A DNA stretch of 64,000 bases from Pegea sp. RAD2-039. Taxonomy: Eukaryota > Chordata > Thaliacea > Salpida > Salpidae. Shown here piece by piece: positions 21,980-35,229 of the stretch. Below the pieces are notes generated by a model, which worked only from the letters and a program-made list of their open reading frames with translations, did no database searches and was not told the origin of the DNA. The stretch spans positions 5,084,001 to 5,148,000 of the forward strand of contig JAQGEQ010000071.1 of assembly GCA_034620365.1 (NCBI GenBank). Direction: 5' to 3'. The translations under genes and the position numbers were made by a program. Each line of letters begins with the position of its first letter. The stretch's first letter is position 1.

Positions 21980-24810
21980 CGTTTTTTCTTTATTTGTTCT
22001 CCTTACAAATTAATCATTTAATATAGTCATGTTTTTCATTCAAAGAGTTGTTTGCTAAAAGTATTTACTTATGAGATTTTGTTTTTTTAGTTTGACCTGC
22101 AAAACATCTCTAAGAAACTGACAAAATATCTTTTATAAAAGTTTAACGCACAAACGTTTGAAAAATATTTTTTTTTATTGATTAACTTTCCTACTACTGG
22201 CTTGAAAATTGCTTCAATAACAGGAATAAGTATTTTTATCCATACAAAATTATAAACGAAACGACTTATTAATAAATTAAGGGAAGGATATAAAAGAAAA
22301 AGGTATTTTTTATCACTTTATTCTAAACCAAAGTTGAATAAAATACAGATAAAGAATACAATAGCAATACTTCTTTACAATTGAAATATTACTTCCTCTA
22401 AAAGTTTTCATTTCAGTATAAAATTTTAATTTAAGAAAATGTTTTTACCAATAGTTGTTGGTCTGTATAAGCTAAAGCAGAAAGTCGTTTTCTTTCAATT
22501 TGCTTAATAAATTCAATTGAGTCATCAGATACTCAAAAGAATTACACTTTAATCACTATAAGGTGTACCAAACAACCATAATTGAACACATTCCTAGTTA
22601 AACATTTCTGTAATGTTTATACATCCTTATTTCTTTTTCCAAACTTTTGGATTCAGTAATTAACAACCAATTAAAATCAAGTTAATAGGCTTTTACAATT
22701 ATTTCATTGAAAGTGTATAAAATTAAGTTTATTGATGATCATTATGAAACTTTAAACTTACAGTTTCAATTGGTCGATGAAATCCATATTCAACTCTTAT
22801 AATAGCTCCTTTTTTTAAAGATCTTTAATTGGTTTTCCTTATTAGCTGTTGCACATATTAATATATATTTCAGAAATATTTTCGACAATTAAAAGATAAT
22901 CAGCTATGTTAAAAACACAGTGCTTGCTTTTGTTATTATTTTAAACAAGTGACTTTACATAGACTGTCATTAATATTTGGATGAGTCATAAAGTTTATTT
23001 GATTTTATCTATAGCGAACATAATAATGAAGATAGTTTGTAAAGTTTAAGTAATTTGAAGTAAACTTCTAACTTAAGTAGAAGTTGTTATCTTTCAATTT
23101 TTTGATAACAGCCCTATTTTCGATGTAATCTAAATTGTTGGTTCTTTCTATATAACCACTGAGGCCATGCCTTTTGAAAGGTTGAAACTTGTAAGTGTAA
23201 TTCATGCTCAAGTAAATAGAACAATTAGACAATATTCTTTTCAAATATAAATGTATCACAAATGCGTATTTTCAGACCTTTGACAAGTGGCATTTGGTTA
23301 CAGTCAATAAGGCTATTTTACACATTACATCATTTTATTCTTGTTTGCCTTTTTTATAATAAACTAAAACCATCTTTAAAACAGACTAGAGACAAAGGTA
23401 TTTCAACTTATTCGAACTATTGAGTTTATTTTTTAAAATAAAAATATTTTTATGGTTTTTTGGAAAGTTACTCAAATGACCTTAAGAAGCAAACAGGTTT
23501 GAAAATTATACTTTACTGTTTGTTTTTAGATTTCTGTGCTTTTTTAAATTAAATTACTTCTTCTAGAAGCTCATAAATTTCAACAAAACATAGACGAAAA
23601 GCAACCAAAATATTACTAGGTATATATTTTGTATGTATATGTATACTAGGCTCGTTGATATCATTACTTAAACAATCGTAAAATATTGCTTGACATGTGG
23701 GATTTCTTGATTAAGAACTGATACATGAAACCATAAACCATATGATTATCTTAATTAGTAGTTATTGTAATATATGACATAAAAAGTATTTCGAATCTAA
23801 CTTGCTTCTTTTGTTATCGTATTTTATTACAAAAAATAATCTAAATAGATTTCATAAGTTTTCTTAATAAACTTTTGTTTAATTAAATATTCTGTTAATC
23901 TGTAAGATTAAGGAAATATTCTTAATAAACCAAAAATATATGACTAATCTTATGAACATGGTCTTTTACTTTTTCATTATATATTTTTAAATGCTACTCA
24001 CATTAAAATGAAATAATTGAGCTTATGAACTGTTCTTTTAAATTTATTCAAACAATTAAAGGTTTAATTAGCATTTTTTAACGAATTCAATTGTGTCATC
24101 ATTCAAAAGTTAATACCTTATTGAATAGCTATAAGTTAAAATCTTAGTTGACAAAGTTGTGTAAATGTTACAAAGATCGTTTGTACAAGTATTGAGAAAG
24201 CTTTTTTGGTAGTACGATGTAGTATTTGAAGAAAAGATTGAATACTTTGTTTGAATCACCAACTTACTAAGTATCTTACAAAAGAAGTAGAAACTTTTTT
24301 TTTGTTTAATACATCTGACTATATTTGGAAATAGTTTTGAAGTTATTGAAAATTCTCCTTACTCAAGTAGTAACTTGAGTTTCTTTCATAAAAAAAGGTT
24401 TTTTTTTTATAAATTAATAGGAGAAATAATATGACATCATACTGTAAAAACTCCTTAAATTAATATTTCTTTGTTCATTGCACGAGAAGTATTAGAATTT
24501 TTTCTTTCATTTTAAAATTACTTTTATTAGTCACGATTCAAATTTGTAAGAAGTTTCACAAAAACAGCTAATATTTTTGGTTCACCTTATTTGGCCATTC
24601 GACAATTTTTTGGGTCTTGACAAGTTTTTTGTTCATCACGAAGCGAAAGAAGACCAGTGAGTTAAGAAAAACTGGCACCAAGAACTTTAATTAACTACAA
24701 GTTACTTGTAAACTAATATCAAGTTATTAAGAAAGCAATTAAGTCAGCAAGTAACATAATAGAAATTGTAAATGTCAACTTGTTTATGAAAAACACCAAT
24801 TTTGCTAATG
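21980..24810. other. A+T-rich stretch without recognised features
   Basis: Nothing was recognised apart from chance short frames. Confidence 0.5.
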
Positions 24811-24815
24811 CTTAG

Positions 24816-24996
24816 ATCATGATACCATTAAAAGAACCTGAAAACCAAAGTGTCATTATTCATTTGAAGTGTATTGTAGATGACGGAGCAGAGAACGAAG
24901 CGTTTAGCAGCGTCGTTGATCTGTTGAAGAGCTTTTCGAGATGGCCTGGAGATGAAGAACAAGTGAAGCTGAAGAGTCAGCATCGAGTACTTGCAG
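24816..24996 (+). other. Exon-like block, unknown protein
   Basis: A branch-point-like GCTAAT and an acceptor GCTTAG precede an open frame of 60 codons. The frame enters in phase 0 and leaves in phase 1 at the donor TTGCAG|GTGATC. It reads IMIPLKEPENQSVIIHLKCI, then VDDGAENEAFSSVVDLLKSF, then SRWPGDEEQVKLKSQHRVLA. G+C content is clearly above the flanks and the residues are protein-like. If unspliced, the ATG at 24819 opens 114 codons, but the tail after the donor becomes hydrophobic and A+T-rich as an intron would. I recognise no family and found no partner exons. An exon of a gene with long introns, or a relic, are both possible. Confidence 0.35.
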
Positions 24997-25009
24997 GTGA
25001 TCATATCGA

Positions 25010-28000
25010 TATACTGTACCAAGTTGTTTTCACCCTCTTTTTAAATAACATTAACTTGATATGCTGTTGGTGTTTCTCGGCAAACAACTGTTCACTGACA
25101 TTGAATATAAGATTGATTTTTAATTTGATTCTATGCTGTCAAAGCCAACATAAAAAAACATGATTTATTATCATCCTCTTTTCCACAATCGAATTGTTAA
25201 GTTCAACAGTACTGTGGTTTGATGAAAAGTAAATAATAAGTAAATAGTATGATGCAACTTATGGTTATTTACTAATTTTTTAATTAAATCTTTTGAAATC
25301 AAGGTCTACCAACTACACTTTCATCAAAATCAAGAAGCTTATCGAAAGTTTTAATTGTATTACTTTGTTTGTTTTGAAATGTTTTATTTAGAAGTATAAA
25401 AAAAACTACAAATATTTGTGGCAGGGAAATACTCTGCTTATAAACACCATTTCCTATTTTACTAGTTACATAAAACTAAAAGTTTTAACTTTATTTTTAA
25501 AATTAACTTTTGCTTCAATTAATACTTTGAAGAACTATCTTTGATTTTATTTGTTTTCAGACAACTATCAAATTCTTAAAACAATATATTGTGACTTTTG
25601 TGAGCAAACCTTTGTGCTAAAATCTGCATATAATGAAAATATGTTTTTAATTTAAATCAAAAGCATAAGCTGTAGAATATAAGTAGTCTTTAAATTTTAA
25701 AAATATTGAAAGATTACATTGACTTTAAACTTGACTACAGTATTTCATAAGGTAATAGAATAAACTTTGATAAAAATTCCTACAACAGAAAACACAAGGT
25801 TTGAAACTAGCAATGTTCCCAGCTGTATACAAAAATAGAATACACTTTTCCAAATTAAAGATATGTCTAATTGTCAAATTGATTTTGTTGTAGAATAAAG
25901 TAATTCAAGTTCTACAAATTAAACTGTAAACATCGTTTATTGATCAATAATAAAAAATAAATACAATTTAAAAAAAACTGTTTGGAACTAAACCTGCAAT
26001 GTTAAGTTGATTTTGTGGTTTGTTTACTGTATCCGTAACTTTACTGAAGATAGCATGAATAACATTTCATCAACAAATGTGATTTTTCAGGTTTTGTTTG
26101 CTCCATTTAAAAATTTCAAGGGAAGAAATATTTAATCTTGAACACAAAATAGTTTTCAGTCAAATAATAAAAAAGCCACAGAGAAAAACAGAATAAAACT
26201 GTCTTGATTTCAAATAAACTTGTGGGTTAGCTTGTTTTTGAGGTATTTCTGTCTGTAGAATGGAAGTGGTCTGACTTGTTTTTCACATGGAATCAGTGGT
26301 TACTGACAAACATTCACAGGGCAAATAACAAGTCTTCTATAAACTTTGTACAATACTAAAAGAACCTAAAATTCGAATATTTATTTCCAATACACATGTT
26401 CCACAACTAGTTTTACAATATTTTGAACAATTATCTCAATTTAATGTCTTTCAACAATTTCAAAGATACTTAAGCTAGGAAATTAGTTGAGTATGATAGG
26501 AACATCATCAACTATTCCTTTTTATTTATCTGATAAGACTTATTTTACTCACTTATCTTCAGACATGGATATAAAGGATGAAAATAGATTGTAATTTTTG
26601 AAAAAAATTTGCTTATTTCACACATAAATGAAACTGGTTAGTAAAATATGAAAAAGTAATAAATAATGTGGAACTAAAAGAGGAACTTAGCATCTTTCAT
26701 GCTAAGAAAGTTTGAAATATAAAAATCACTGTTTTATACTACAGTTTCAATTTCCTAAAAACATGCAAATATTTTTAGGAGTTTGAATAAAAAAAGTATT
26801 AGAGATTAGTTCCAGTGGTTACCAAATTTAACCAGCAAAATAAATTCTTTCTCTTGTTGAAGAAGAGCTTGCAGCAACAAATACAGGTGTCAGAAAATAC
26901 TGATAATAGAATTTGTACAAAACTTCAAATTATAACCAGCAAAAGTTCTTGTAAACTTAAAAATTTTTTTTTTGTCAACTTTTTTTCATACAATTACTTT
27001 TATGCAACCTTTTGTAATTTTATTTAATATTTGGACTTGTGAATCAATGTTTTGAAAATTACTGTGATTGTATCAAAAACAATAGTAGTTTTAAGAATAC
27101 TGTTATACTTTATCAGAACTCTACCCTTCTGTTTAAGTATTTCATAGAAAAACAGTTTTAGAGAACCACAAAAACATATTGGTGTAAAACCACTGACTAC
27201 TAGATAGAAAACTGATATTCAAATTAACAGCCTGTGTGTGTTAAAATTAAAATTTGTTATACTAAAAAGTCTATCTACTTTCTTCTTTTTTCAAATATTA
27301 ATTTTTTAACTTTGAAAAACTATTTTCTATTGCAGAATAGTTAGAAATTAGTAATATTTAAATTTAAAATGAATTATTATTAAGATTGATTATTATACTT
27401 AAAAAAAAACTTCAAAACTTTACCAAGATTGTTTTTTTTTTTTTGAGTTGTTTTTGTTATTAACCGCAAACTTAAAACTTGTTTACTCTTTGTAAACAAA
27501 AATAAAAGTTTTTATTAGATCAGTGTTTTTATACTTTAGATTAACCTATTGATAAATTGTTTAAAACTAAATATAACAAAGTTCTGCTTTATAAACACAT
27601 CAGAAATTTTAGTTTAACTTGATGGTACTATCTGATTTTTTATAAAGTGAAAAACTGAAATAAGCCCTTGGTTTACATATTTATAAACACTTTTTCAATT
27701 GTTTACTTTTTTTATTTTCTATTTTTAACTTTTACCACTTTTATAAAAAGTTTAATTTTCTGGCTTGAAATAAAAGTTGCAGTTTAAAAATAGGTGAATA
27801 TGTTTAGATTCATATTAATTAAGATCTAGACTGAATAGTATTTATTTCTGTAGCTTTCTGTCTCAAATAAATAATCTATTTTTATTTTGTTTAGACTCAA
27901 TTTAAAGTCACAAACTAGATGTGAATTTTTTTCAATTATTATCTATTAAAAACTAGAATAAATTATGTTTTGACTTAAAATAGTCTAAAAAATTAGACTA

Positions 28001-31000
28001 GGATAGTTTATTTTTATTTTTTATATAAAAATAACTTATATTTATTCAAAAAAGTACACTAAATTATTTGAGTTGTAAATATTCAACCAAGTTTTCAAAA
28101 ATCTTTTAAAATAATATTTTTTTGTATATTTAATATGCTTTGAGTATCTTTTGTTTTTTAATATTTATATAAACATTTTTAAACATTAAGATCTAAAATA
28201 GTATAAGATATTTTTAACCACAAACTATTGAACAACATTTTTTTCTACAGATGAAAAGATACAAGCTTAATAAGTTTGATTTTAAGAGGTTATTTATTAT
28301 TCATTTACTAAAAAATATATATTCTTGATCACGTACTTAAGACGTGATATTTACTTACAGTAGTCCACCTACTCTGTCATTGCTCTTTTTATTGTTATAT
28401 CCTTCAAGTAATTTCCTAAAGTTAGATTTAGTTTAGATGATCTCAATGAAAAGTTTATCTAGAAAGTCAGTTAGATTATAAATATCTACACTTTTGACGG
28501 TTTAAAAAATAAATTCTTTTTCAAGTTGAAACATAATTCTAGTCTATATGAGAGTTATAAGTAGTTCAATAAAGTAATAAAAGCTTTTGTCTTGAGTTCA
28601 AAGTGTTAAAACGCAGTAAGAAATATAGCAGAAAAATAAAAATATTTTGAAATATAACATTTCTGTGTGTGTCTTTTATTTAATATTTATTTTTAGTTAG
28701 TTTATTTCAGTCACTTATATTATATACTAAAAGAAAAAATTCAATATTACAAAAGTAGTATTACATTTTATTGTGAAAAGTTCTAATTTTGAGTAATTTT
28801 TGTGATGCAACTTTATATTTCAAACAGTATATAAGTCTACTTTCAAAAATCAGTTTTACCAGATTGGGTTAAAGCTCTTTCGACACAATTGATTTCCAAA
28901 AGCAAGAAGAGTAAAGGAGTAGAGAAGCTTTTTTTCCAGCAAAACTTAGAGGGTAAGATAAGATTTTAAAAAGAATTTTCTGTCTAATATGTTTAGTTTA
29001 GTTTTATAAACATAAATTTTTTTAGCAAGAATCCATTATCAGTTTGATCAGGTGTTTACGTTTTTTGATTAGATTTGTTTAATAGGATATTAAGTTAATC
29101 ATTTATTTGGTTATAAAAATAAGTATTTTTTAAATGATATTATCTTAACTGGTTCTCAGTAGCTATATCAAAATAACATGTTGTTTTTTAAGATAAAAAC
29201 ACAATTTTGATTTACTATAAGGAGCAGTATTTATTTTGCTATCGTCTTGTAGCTTTTCTATTTGTTAATCATTTTTACATTTTGAAGAAATGAAATAAAC
29301 GATTGAATATTATATTAGCATAATCTTGTTTCTTGTTTGAAGCATATACAGATTCATCAACAGCAAATCTAATTACAAACATAAATTGAATCTTTTCTTA
29401 AAGTTTTTTGGAACTATATATTTGATAAATAAGACTATTTTATAAAGTTGCTTTTTTATTTTATACTTCAAAGCTGTACGTGTCATGTTTGCTTAGGTTT
29501 TTGTAGCTTGTATTTACAGGTATATAAAGAAATGTTTTGATAATAAAATAACTTTTATTCGACTGAAAATTGAATAATTTAATTAAATTCTAAATTCATT
29601 GTACAAATGTATAATTGTACTGACACGTTTACTTAAAGTTTATTTTAAATATTATTTTGAACATTATTTTTAAACTTTAAAGGTTGTAAAAATAAAAACT
29701 GTTTGTGTGCTATTTATACAATTTAGTTTGTATAATTTGGTGAAGTATAACAATTTTCAGAGTCTATATTTAGATTTATATTACTATGTAATGTCAGATT
29801 TCTTCAAACTAGTTTAAGTAACTAGCTTTTTATTAAGTGAAATATTTTTATTTTTATGTAGAAATGATATGTATAAATTTTGTTATTTGTTATTTTTTAT
29901 GAATTTTTTTTACCTCTTAAGTTAGCTTCATCATTTGTTATTTTTGTTTTCTTTCATCCATACTACTATGAAAAAATAATAAATGACTACAATCAACCAA
30001 TAGTTTCTTAATAAAGTAAATATATCTAATTTCATCCTTTTATTTACAAACTTTTATCCTGAACTTAGTTTGCACCCTATCTAATTAGAATTGAATAAAG
30101 TAGTGTACTGTTTAAGTGATTAAGTTTAAATTTGATTAAGGAGAAATTACATCTATATTCTTACTATTCTATCTTACTCTACTTCCTTATTTATTAGTGA
30201 ATTTGGGGGTGGTAGCTGCATACTATATGCTAACTATACAGCAAGGTGCCACAATAACATATACTTCTTCTGTAAAGTGTTAAAATATTCACAAATATGA
30301 CATGTTTATGAATTGACATTAGTGAAACTGTTGAAAAGATAATAAAACTGCAGGATTTTAGTTTAATAAGTAAGTAGGCTAGTAACAGCAAATGATTTAT
30401 AGATTAATTAAGCGTTTGATAAGAGCTTGTATGCTTGAATATAGTTTAGGTAAACTGTAAAATATTATTTTTCAGCACGTGTTGTAGTTGCAACTTGATT
30501 TACAGTCTGTTTGTTTTTAAGCTTTTGTTTCATGATTGAAAGTAAACGGGGCTTGGATTAAGTGTCGTACCTAAAATAAGTTTCTTTACAAAGCTTTTCT
30601 AATTTAATTTTAACTAACTTTTTATTACTTGAGTTCAACTTTTGAACAAAATCTTGTTTAAATTCGTTTTTTCTCTCAATTGTTTTATAATTTATAAGTT
30701 ACTTAAAAGAAATTAAGTAATAAAGGAGTTGTTTAGTCATTACTAAGATATGAAAATACATTTATTTAAAAAAACTAATGCAACATTTTTACATAAAACT
30801 TACAGTGTCTAGTGACTTCATATATTTTATATCTTAGTTTTAGAATAAACTCTTTCATTACAAATTATTGAAAGAAATTTTAATTAAAGTTAGAAAAGTT
30901 AAAAGTACAGTCGTTAATTGAGATGTTAATGAACTAAACAGCTGTAACAACTGCAATAAAACTTTAAGATTAAAAAAATCATCTGCTTATAAAACAACTA

Positions 31001-32035
31001 TTTATTATATGATAACTGGTTAACTGTCAGTCTTAGAGATTTATTTGTTTATAAAATAGAGCAAATGTGTTTTTTGAGTTTTAAGTTTTATTGCATAGTG
31101 GCTATAATAATCTTTCACGTGTGAGTTTGAGAAAATATGACAAGAGCACACTTAAAATGTCAAAATAGTAACGTACCAATGCTTGGTTAGGCATAATTTA
31201 TTATCCAGCTAAAATTTACACAAGCAAGTTATAAGTATTTGTATCGTTCAATTCTTAGTTTAATGGTTTAGCTTTATCAGATAAAAAACTTTTTTTAAAT
31301 CATCGTTTAAGATTTAAGGTATAAGATTAAATTTCCTCAAAAACTATATACCAGAAAGATATTGTTTACCTGCAAAAGAAATAATGTTACTATAATACTT
31401 TAAATAAAGTTTTAATATCGATTAAAAGATTTAATTACGCAAAGGTTTTTACATATGTATGATGTTTTAAGATAGCATCAATTACATGTTGTTATTTTAG
31501 ATTAACTATATAAGTTGGCTTAGTTGACTACGACTACTTTTTGTTCAAAATACTTCTTTAAAATAACAGTTGATTTTTGATTAATCCGTTTAAATATATT
31601 GTACTGATTAAAAGTTCATATTTCATTGTCTAAAGCATAAATTGACCTTTGTAATTAAAAATGAGTCTTAACTGATGTACTATCAATAGCATTAGAATTG
31701 AAATTTAGAGTTTAAGTACAATAATAATATCTTACTAAGTTTGCTATTTAAACAACATCATGAACTGCAACATAGTAAAAAGTTTATTTAAGTTTTTATA
31801 TTGAATGTATTTTGAGTCTTAAGCTTTCAAATTGCTTTTGGATTACTTTCTTTTTATAATTTCATCTTATAAACCGTAAAATTGATCAACTCTTTCATTT
31901 GTAATAACTTGCAACTGTTCATAGAAAGTAAGATATAATCTTATTCCTATAAAGTACGATTCAAGTTATAAATTCATAACCAATGTATGTGGTTGAAAAA
32001 GTCACTATCACATTTGAAAACAGCATTTTACCGGC
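25010..32035. other. Long A+T-rich stretch without recognised features
   Basis: Seven kilobases of A+T-rich DNA upstream of the CDK inhibitor. I saw no exon, tRNA or tandem repeat. Such a long clear upstream region next to a cell-cycle regulator could hold distal enhancers, but nothing specific was found. Confidence 0.5.
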
Positions 32036-32039
32036 ATTT

Positions 32040-32700
32040 GAATTTATCTGGGCGTGTCAAGCATGTTGCATTTAGTAGATCTACGAGCAATCTTGCTAAG
32101 CAGAATCAAAGATAAAAAAGAAAGAAATATTAGTGGAGCAATGAGACATAAAAGAGAACGAGGCCTCTCGGCACAAGCTCAACAAACAAAAATTAAAAAA
32201 AAAACAGAAACGAGAGAGGCAAGAGAAATGGAGAGAAAGAACAGTTGTTTTCACGTTGAAAAAATTGTAGTTACAGGCGATGAAGTTTGGTTCTAGTCGA
32301 AGAATACTCACCTCGCATTAGTGGGAGCTAAGTTGGTTGTTACCAGTAACGTAGCCTAAAGTCAAAAAGATAGAAGTCGTTCCAAATGAAGAACATTTGA
32401 AGAGTATTTTAGTAATTTTCTTATGTTTGTTCAGGAATGTTTCTGTACCTGGTTATAGAGCATGTTTTTTAGCTATGCATTTTTGCCAGCCTAGCTTTGT
32501 CGCATCTTGCAGTAATCACCTCTAAGCAGGGGACAGAACGATTTTTTTTGGCGCGGTTTATGATTATTAACATTCAAATATATTTTCTTTTTTTGTCTTC
32601 TGTTAATCAGTTCTAACTTTTTTGCTTCACAATAAGTTGCTTAGTAAGCTGTTTAAATGATATTTTATTTGATTTTTATTTTTTTAATTATTTTTTAAGG
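32040..32700 (+). promoter_or_regulatory. Promoter and 5' UTR region of the CDK inhibitor gene
   Basis: The DNA becomes G+C-richer from about 32040. It carries an E2F-like TTTTTGGCGCGG at 32545-32556, about 200 bp before the start codon. A long pyrimidine tract ending TTTTTTAAG at 32699 could be the acceptor of a 5' UTR intron. On the minus strand there is a consensus splice donor (GCGAG|GTGAGTATTC at 32302-32312), which could mean a divergent transcript. The purine-rich open frame at 32054-32296 has no ATG near its start that fits a known protein and is not called as a gene. Confidence 0.45.
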
Positions 32701-32748
32701 TAAGTTTATACAAATAAAAATCTGCTTAGGCAACTGTTAGTCTTGACT

Positions 32749-35229
32749 ATGGTTAATCCAGATACTACGGAATCAGCAACAATTACTGCAGTCAACAGTA
32801 AAATGATCTCAGTCCCTACAAAAAATCCCCTCTGTAAATGTCTTTTCGGACCCCCAGATCCAGCTCAATCTTTTATTATTGCAAAACTTGCCAAAGAATG
32901 CATCAATAATGAACAAAAACGCTTCAAAAGGAAATGGAATTTTGATGTAGAAGATGATTCAATTGGAATTAAAGAAAGTGATGAGGATTCTACTGTTGAT
33001 ACTGAATCTTCAAATTTGTCCAAATCGGCATCTAAGTATAGGTGGAAGAAAGTGGAAAATGAAAACATTCCTTATTTCTATTATAAGCCTTATGCTAGAT
33101 CACAGCCAGGATATCAACATTGGAGACCATTGAATTGCCATAAAAACAGCGAACGTGTTCCTAGTACACCAGTTAAACGTCGTTATGAAGACTGGGAGAT
33201 TTTGGCCTCGCGTACACAATTACAAATAGCTCAAGATACTTCGGCTCTAACAAAACAGTCGAGTAGATTGGCTGCCACAAAACCTTCCGTATCTCGGCGA
33301 TTGGATTTTTTTGGAAAAGTGACTTTAACCAACGGTCCAAATAAAAAAGTTTCTGTGAAAACAGTCCCAAGACTCCAACTGATTTCACCAAAAGCCAATG
33401 GTATTCCAGCCTTGGTAAATGAAGACAGTGAAATGAAAAAAACAACTTTTTCAGGCAGTAGCTCTATGGAAGGAACTCAGAAAGGTCAAAAGCTTATCAC
33501 CGGTAAGTTGTTGTTTAAAACCATTAAATTTGTCGCACATATTTCTCACTTGGTCAAATATTTTACCGAAGCTGTTGTTAGCGGTTAAAAAAATGATTTT
33601 ATGATAGTTTAGTTCAATAGACATTACTGTAAACAGCTTAAAATCGCTTTCGCTCGACGATAATTACCGTTAATAATTCCTGTAAGCTTATTTGTTCCAT
33701 ATTTTCATGTCTTAAAGTTTAATCGCCGCCTGTATTTTGAGAACCCGCTTGTCAATCGACCTAAGCACTACTGTCCATATCCGGTTGTGAACTACTTTTA
33801 ATCCGATGAGTTTTTGTAATTAAGATTTTTAAAACGAATTTCTCTTTTTTAATTTTTCTCAACCATAACTTGCTTCTATCAAAATTTTGTTTATGTTCTT
33901 GTTATGATAGACTATCCCATTTGATTTTGATAACTGATAAGCAAGCAGAATTAACCTGTTGTGACGTACCGCAGGAGTTTTTATAAGTTACAACAACAAA
34001 CGCTAAAAACTAAACTAGATAATCATTGATAAGTTGCGATTAGCTTCATTATTTCGCTTTCCAACCGTTCTGCTGCAAAAGGAGAGTAGAGATTAATCGT
34101 TATCAGATGCACATGCGTATTTCGAGCCTTTGAATAATAGATGCGGGGATAAAGCTTGCCGAAAACCGATGATGATAAACAGTAGTCGTGGTTAGGCTGC
34201 TGTTAGAGTATAACAGACGGTTACTTTCGAAATGAAATAAAATCGAAGAGAATGAAAATTAAGAAAGCAAATTTCATCTGAAAAGTGACAGATGACCGTT
34301 GAAGTAATGACGCAATCAAGCCGACTCCCTTTTTGCTTGAAAATCGGTGGTTTTGATGAAGAGGGAGTTTGTAATGACAGTTTAGTTTACTTCGCCAAAC
34401 AGTTGACTTGTAGATAGTATTAAGTAAGAATAGAGTTTCACAAAGTAAATTAATTACTTTTTCGCATGTAAACACTCCTATATAAATATATACATCCACA
34501 GCTACAAGATTAAATGTTTATCTTTTAGATACAAAACGTTTCTTTTTTCAATTCGAGTCTAAAATCGATTATCAGAGTCATTGAAATGAGTCAGCAGTTG
34601 TTAAGATAGTTGATCACCACAGACACCTGCAAGATACTTGTAATGACCAGTAACTGTAGAAATTTTCACTCCTTGTATATCTCCGCAATTGTTCATCTTT
34701 AATTTGAATAAGATTTGCGACATAATAACTCTACAACCGAATATTGCCATCATGTAAATAATCATTTCTGCGTCAAACCGAACCAACCGTTCTCTTCAAA
34801 ACGTTTCTTTGTCGACATTACTTGCCATTAACTCGCCAGTATTCCATACAATTTATATAAACGTTCAATTTACTTGAGCGCCCGCACTACCGACTACTAT
34901 AGGCATATGAGCAGAGACTTAAGCCTGTTCGCACTGCGCTGTAACAGCTGGGCATACAAGCTTTGCTCGTGCCTTAAGCGCGCATTCATTCTTCTTGCGT
35001 TGATTCTTTCAACCAGGTGTTTAAGAATCTCATTGTTGATCATTTTTCGTTGTTTTTGTTTCAAATAGAATTGATGTTTAAGCGAAAAACCCGCTCACCT
35101 AGCAGCAAGGGTTCAAACAGTGATGGAACTGCAGCAACGAGCTCCACAGTTGTGTCTGATACAAGTGGGGAGAGTCCTTCTCCTTTTGGGTCACCAGTGG
35201 CTAGAAGAGATCGAGTTTCATCTCAGTGA
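32749..35229 (+). CDS. CDKN1: Cip/Kip cyclin-dependent kinase inhibitor (p21/p27/dacapo type)
   Basis: Two exons, 32749-33502 and 35069-35229, join in phase 1 (ACCG|GTAAGT..CAAATAG|AATTG) to give 304 residues. An in-frame TAA at 32701 precedes the ATG. Residues 29-118 form the kinase-inhibitory domain: the cyclin-binding KCLFGPPDP (30-38, matching p27 RNLFGPVDH), then helix ECINNEQKRFKRKWNFD (50-66, matching QRKWNFD), then KYRWKKVENENIPYFYYKP (96-114, matching KYEWQEVEKGSLPEFYYRP). The FYY that fills the CDK2 ATP site in p27 is kept. Later come a CDK-type site with a basic cluster STPVKRR (139-145), a second cyclin-docking-like motif RRLDFF (183-188), and in exon 2 a nuclear-localisation-like KRKTR and a Ser/Pro-rich tail. 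The protein should bind cyclin-CDK2 complexes in the nucleus and hold cells in G1. It has an acidic insertion at 67-96 (see findings). Assignment to p21 versus p27/p57 is not meaningful at this distance. Confidence 0.95.
33503..35068 (+). other. Intron of the CDK inhibitor gene with a G+C-richer, promoter-like 3' part
   Basis: The intron is 1566 bp. Its last 300 bp are unusually G+C-rich. TATATAA at 34854-34860 is followed about 25 bp later by CTTGAGCGCCCGCAC. This could be an internal promoter giving a transcript that starts before exon 2, or an intronic enhancer. No frame in this segment joins exon 2 in phase, so it is not called as coding. Confidence 0.35.

Noticed and set aside
32054-32296. 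Coding exon on the plus strand (80 codons)
   Set aside because: Purine-rich, highly charged composition and position in the CDK inhibitor promoter region; first codon is not ATG and no family fits.
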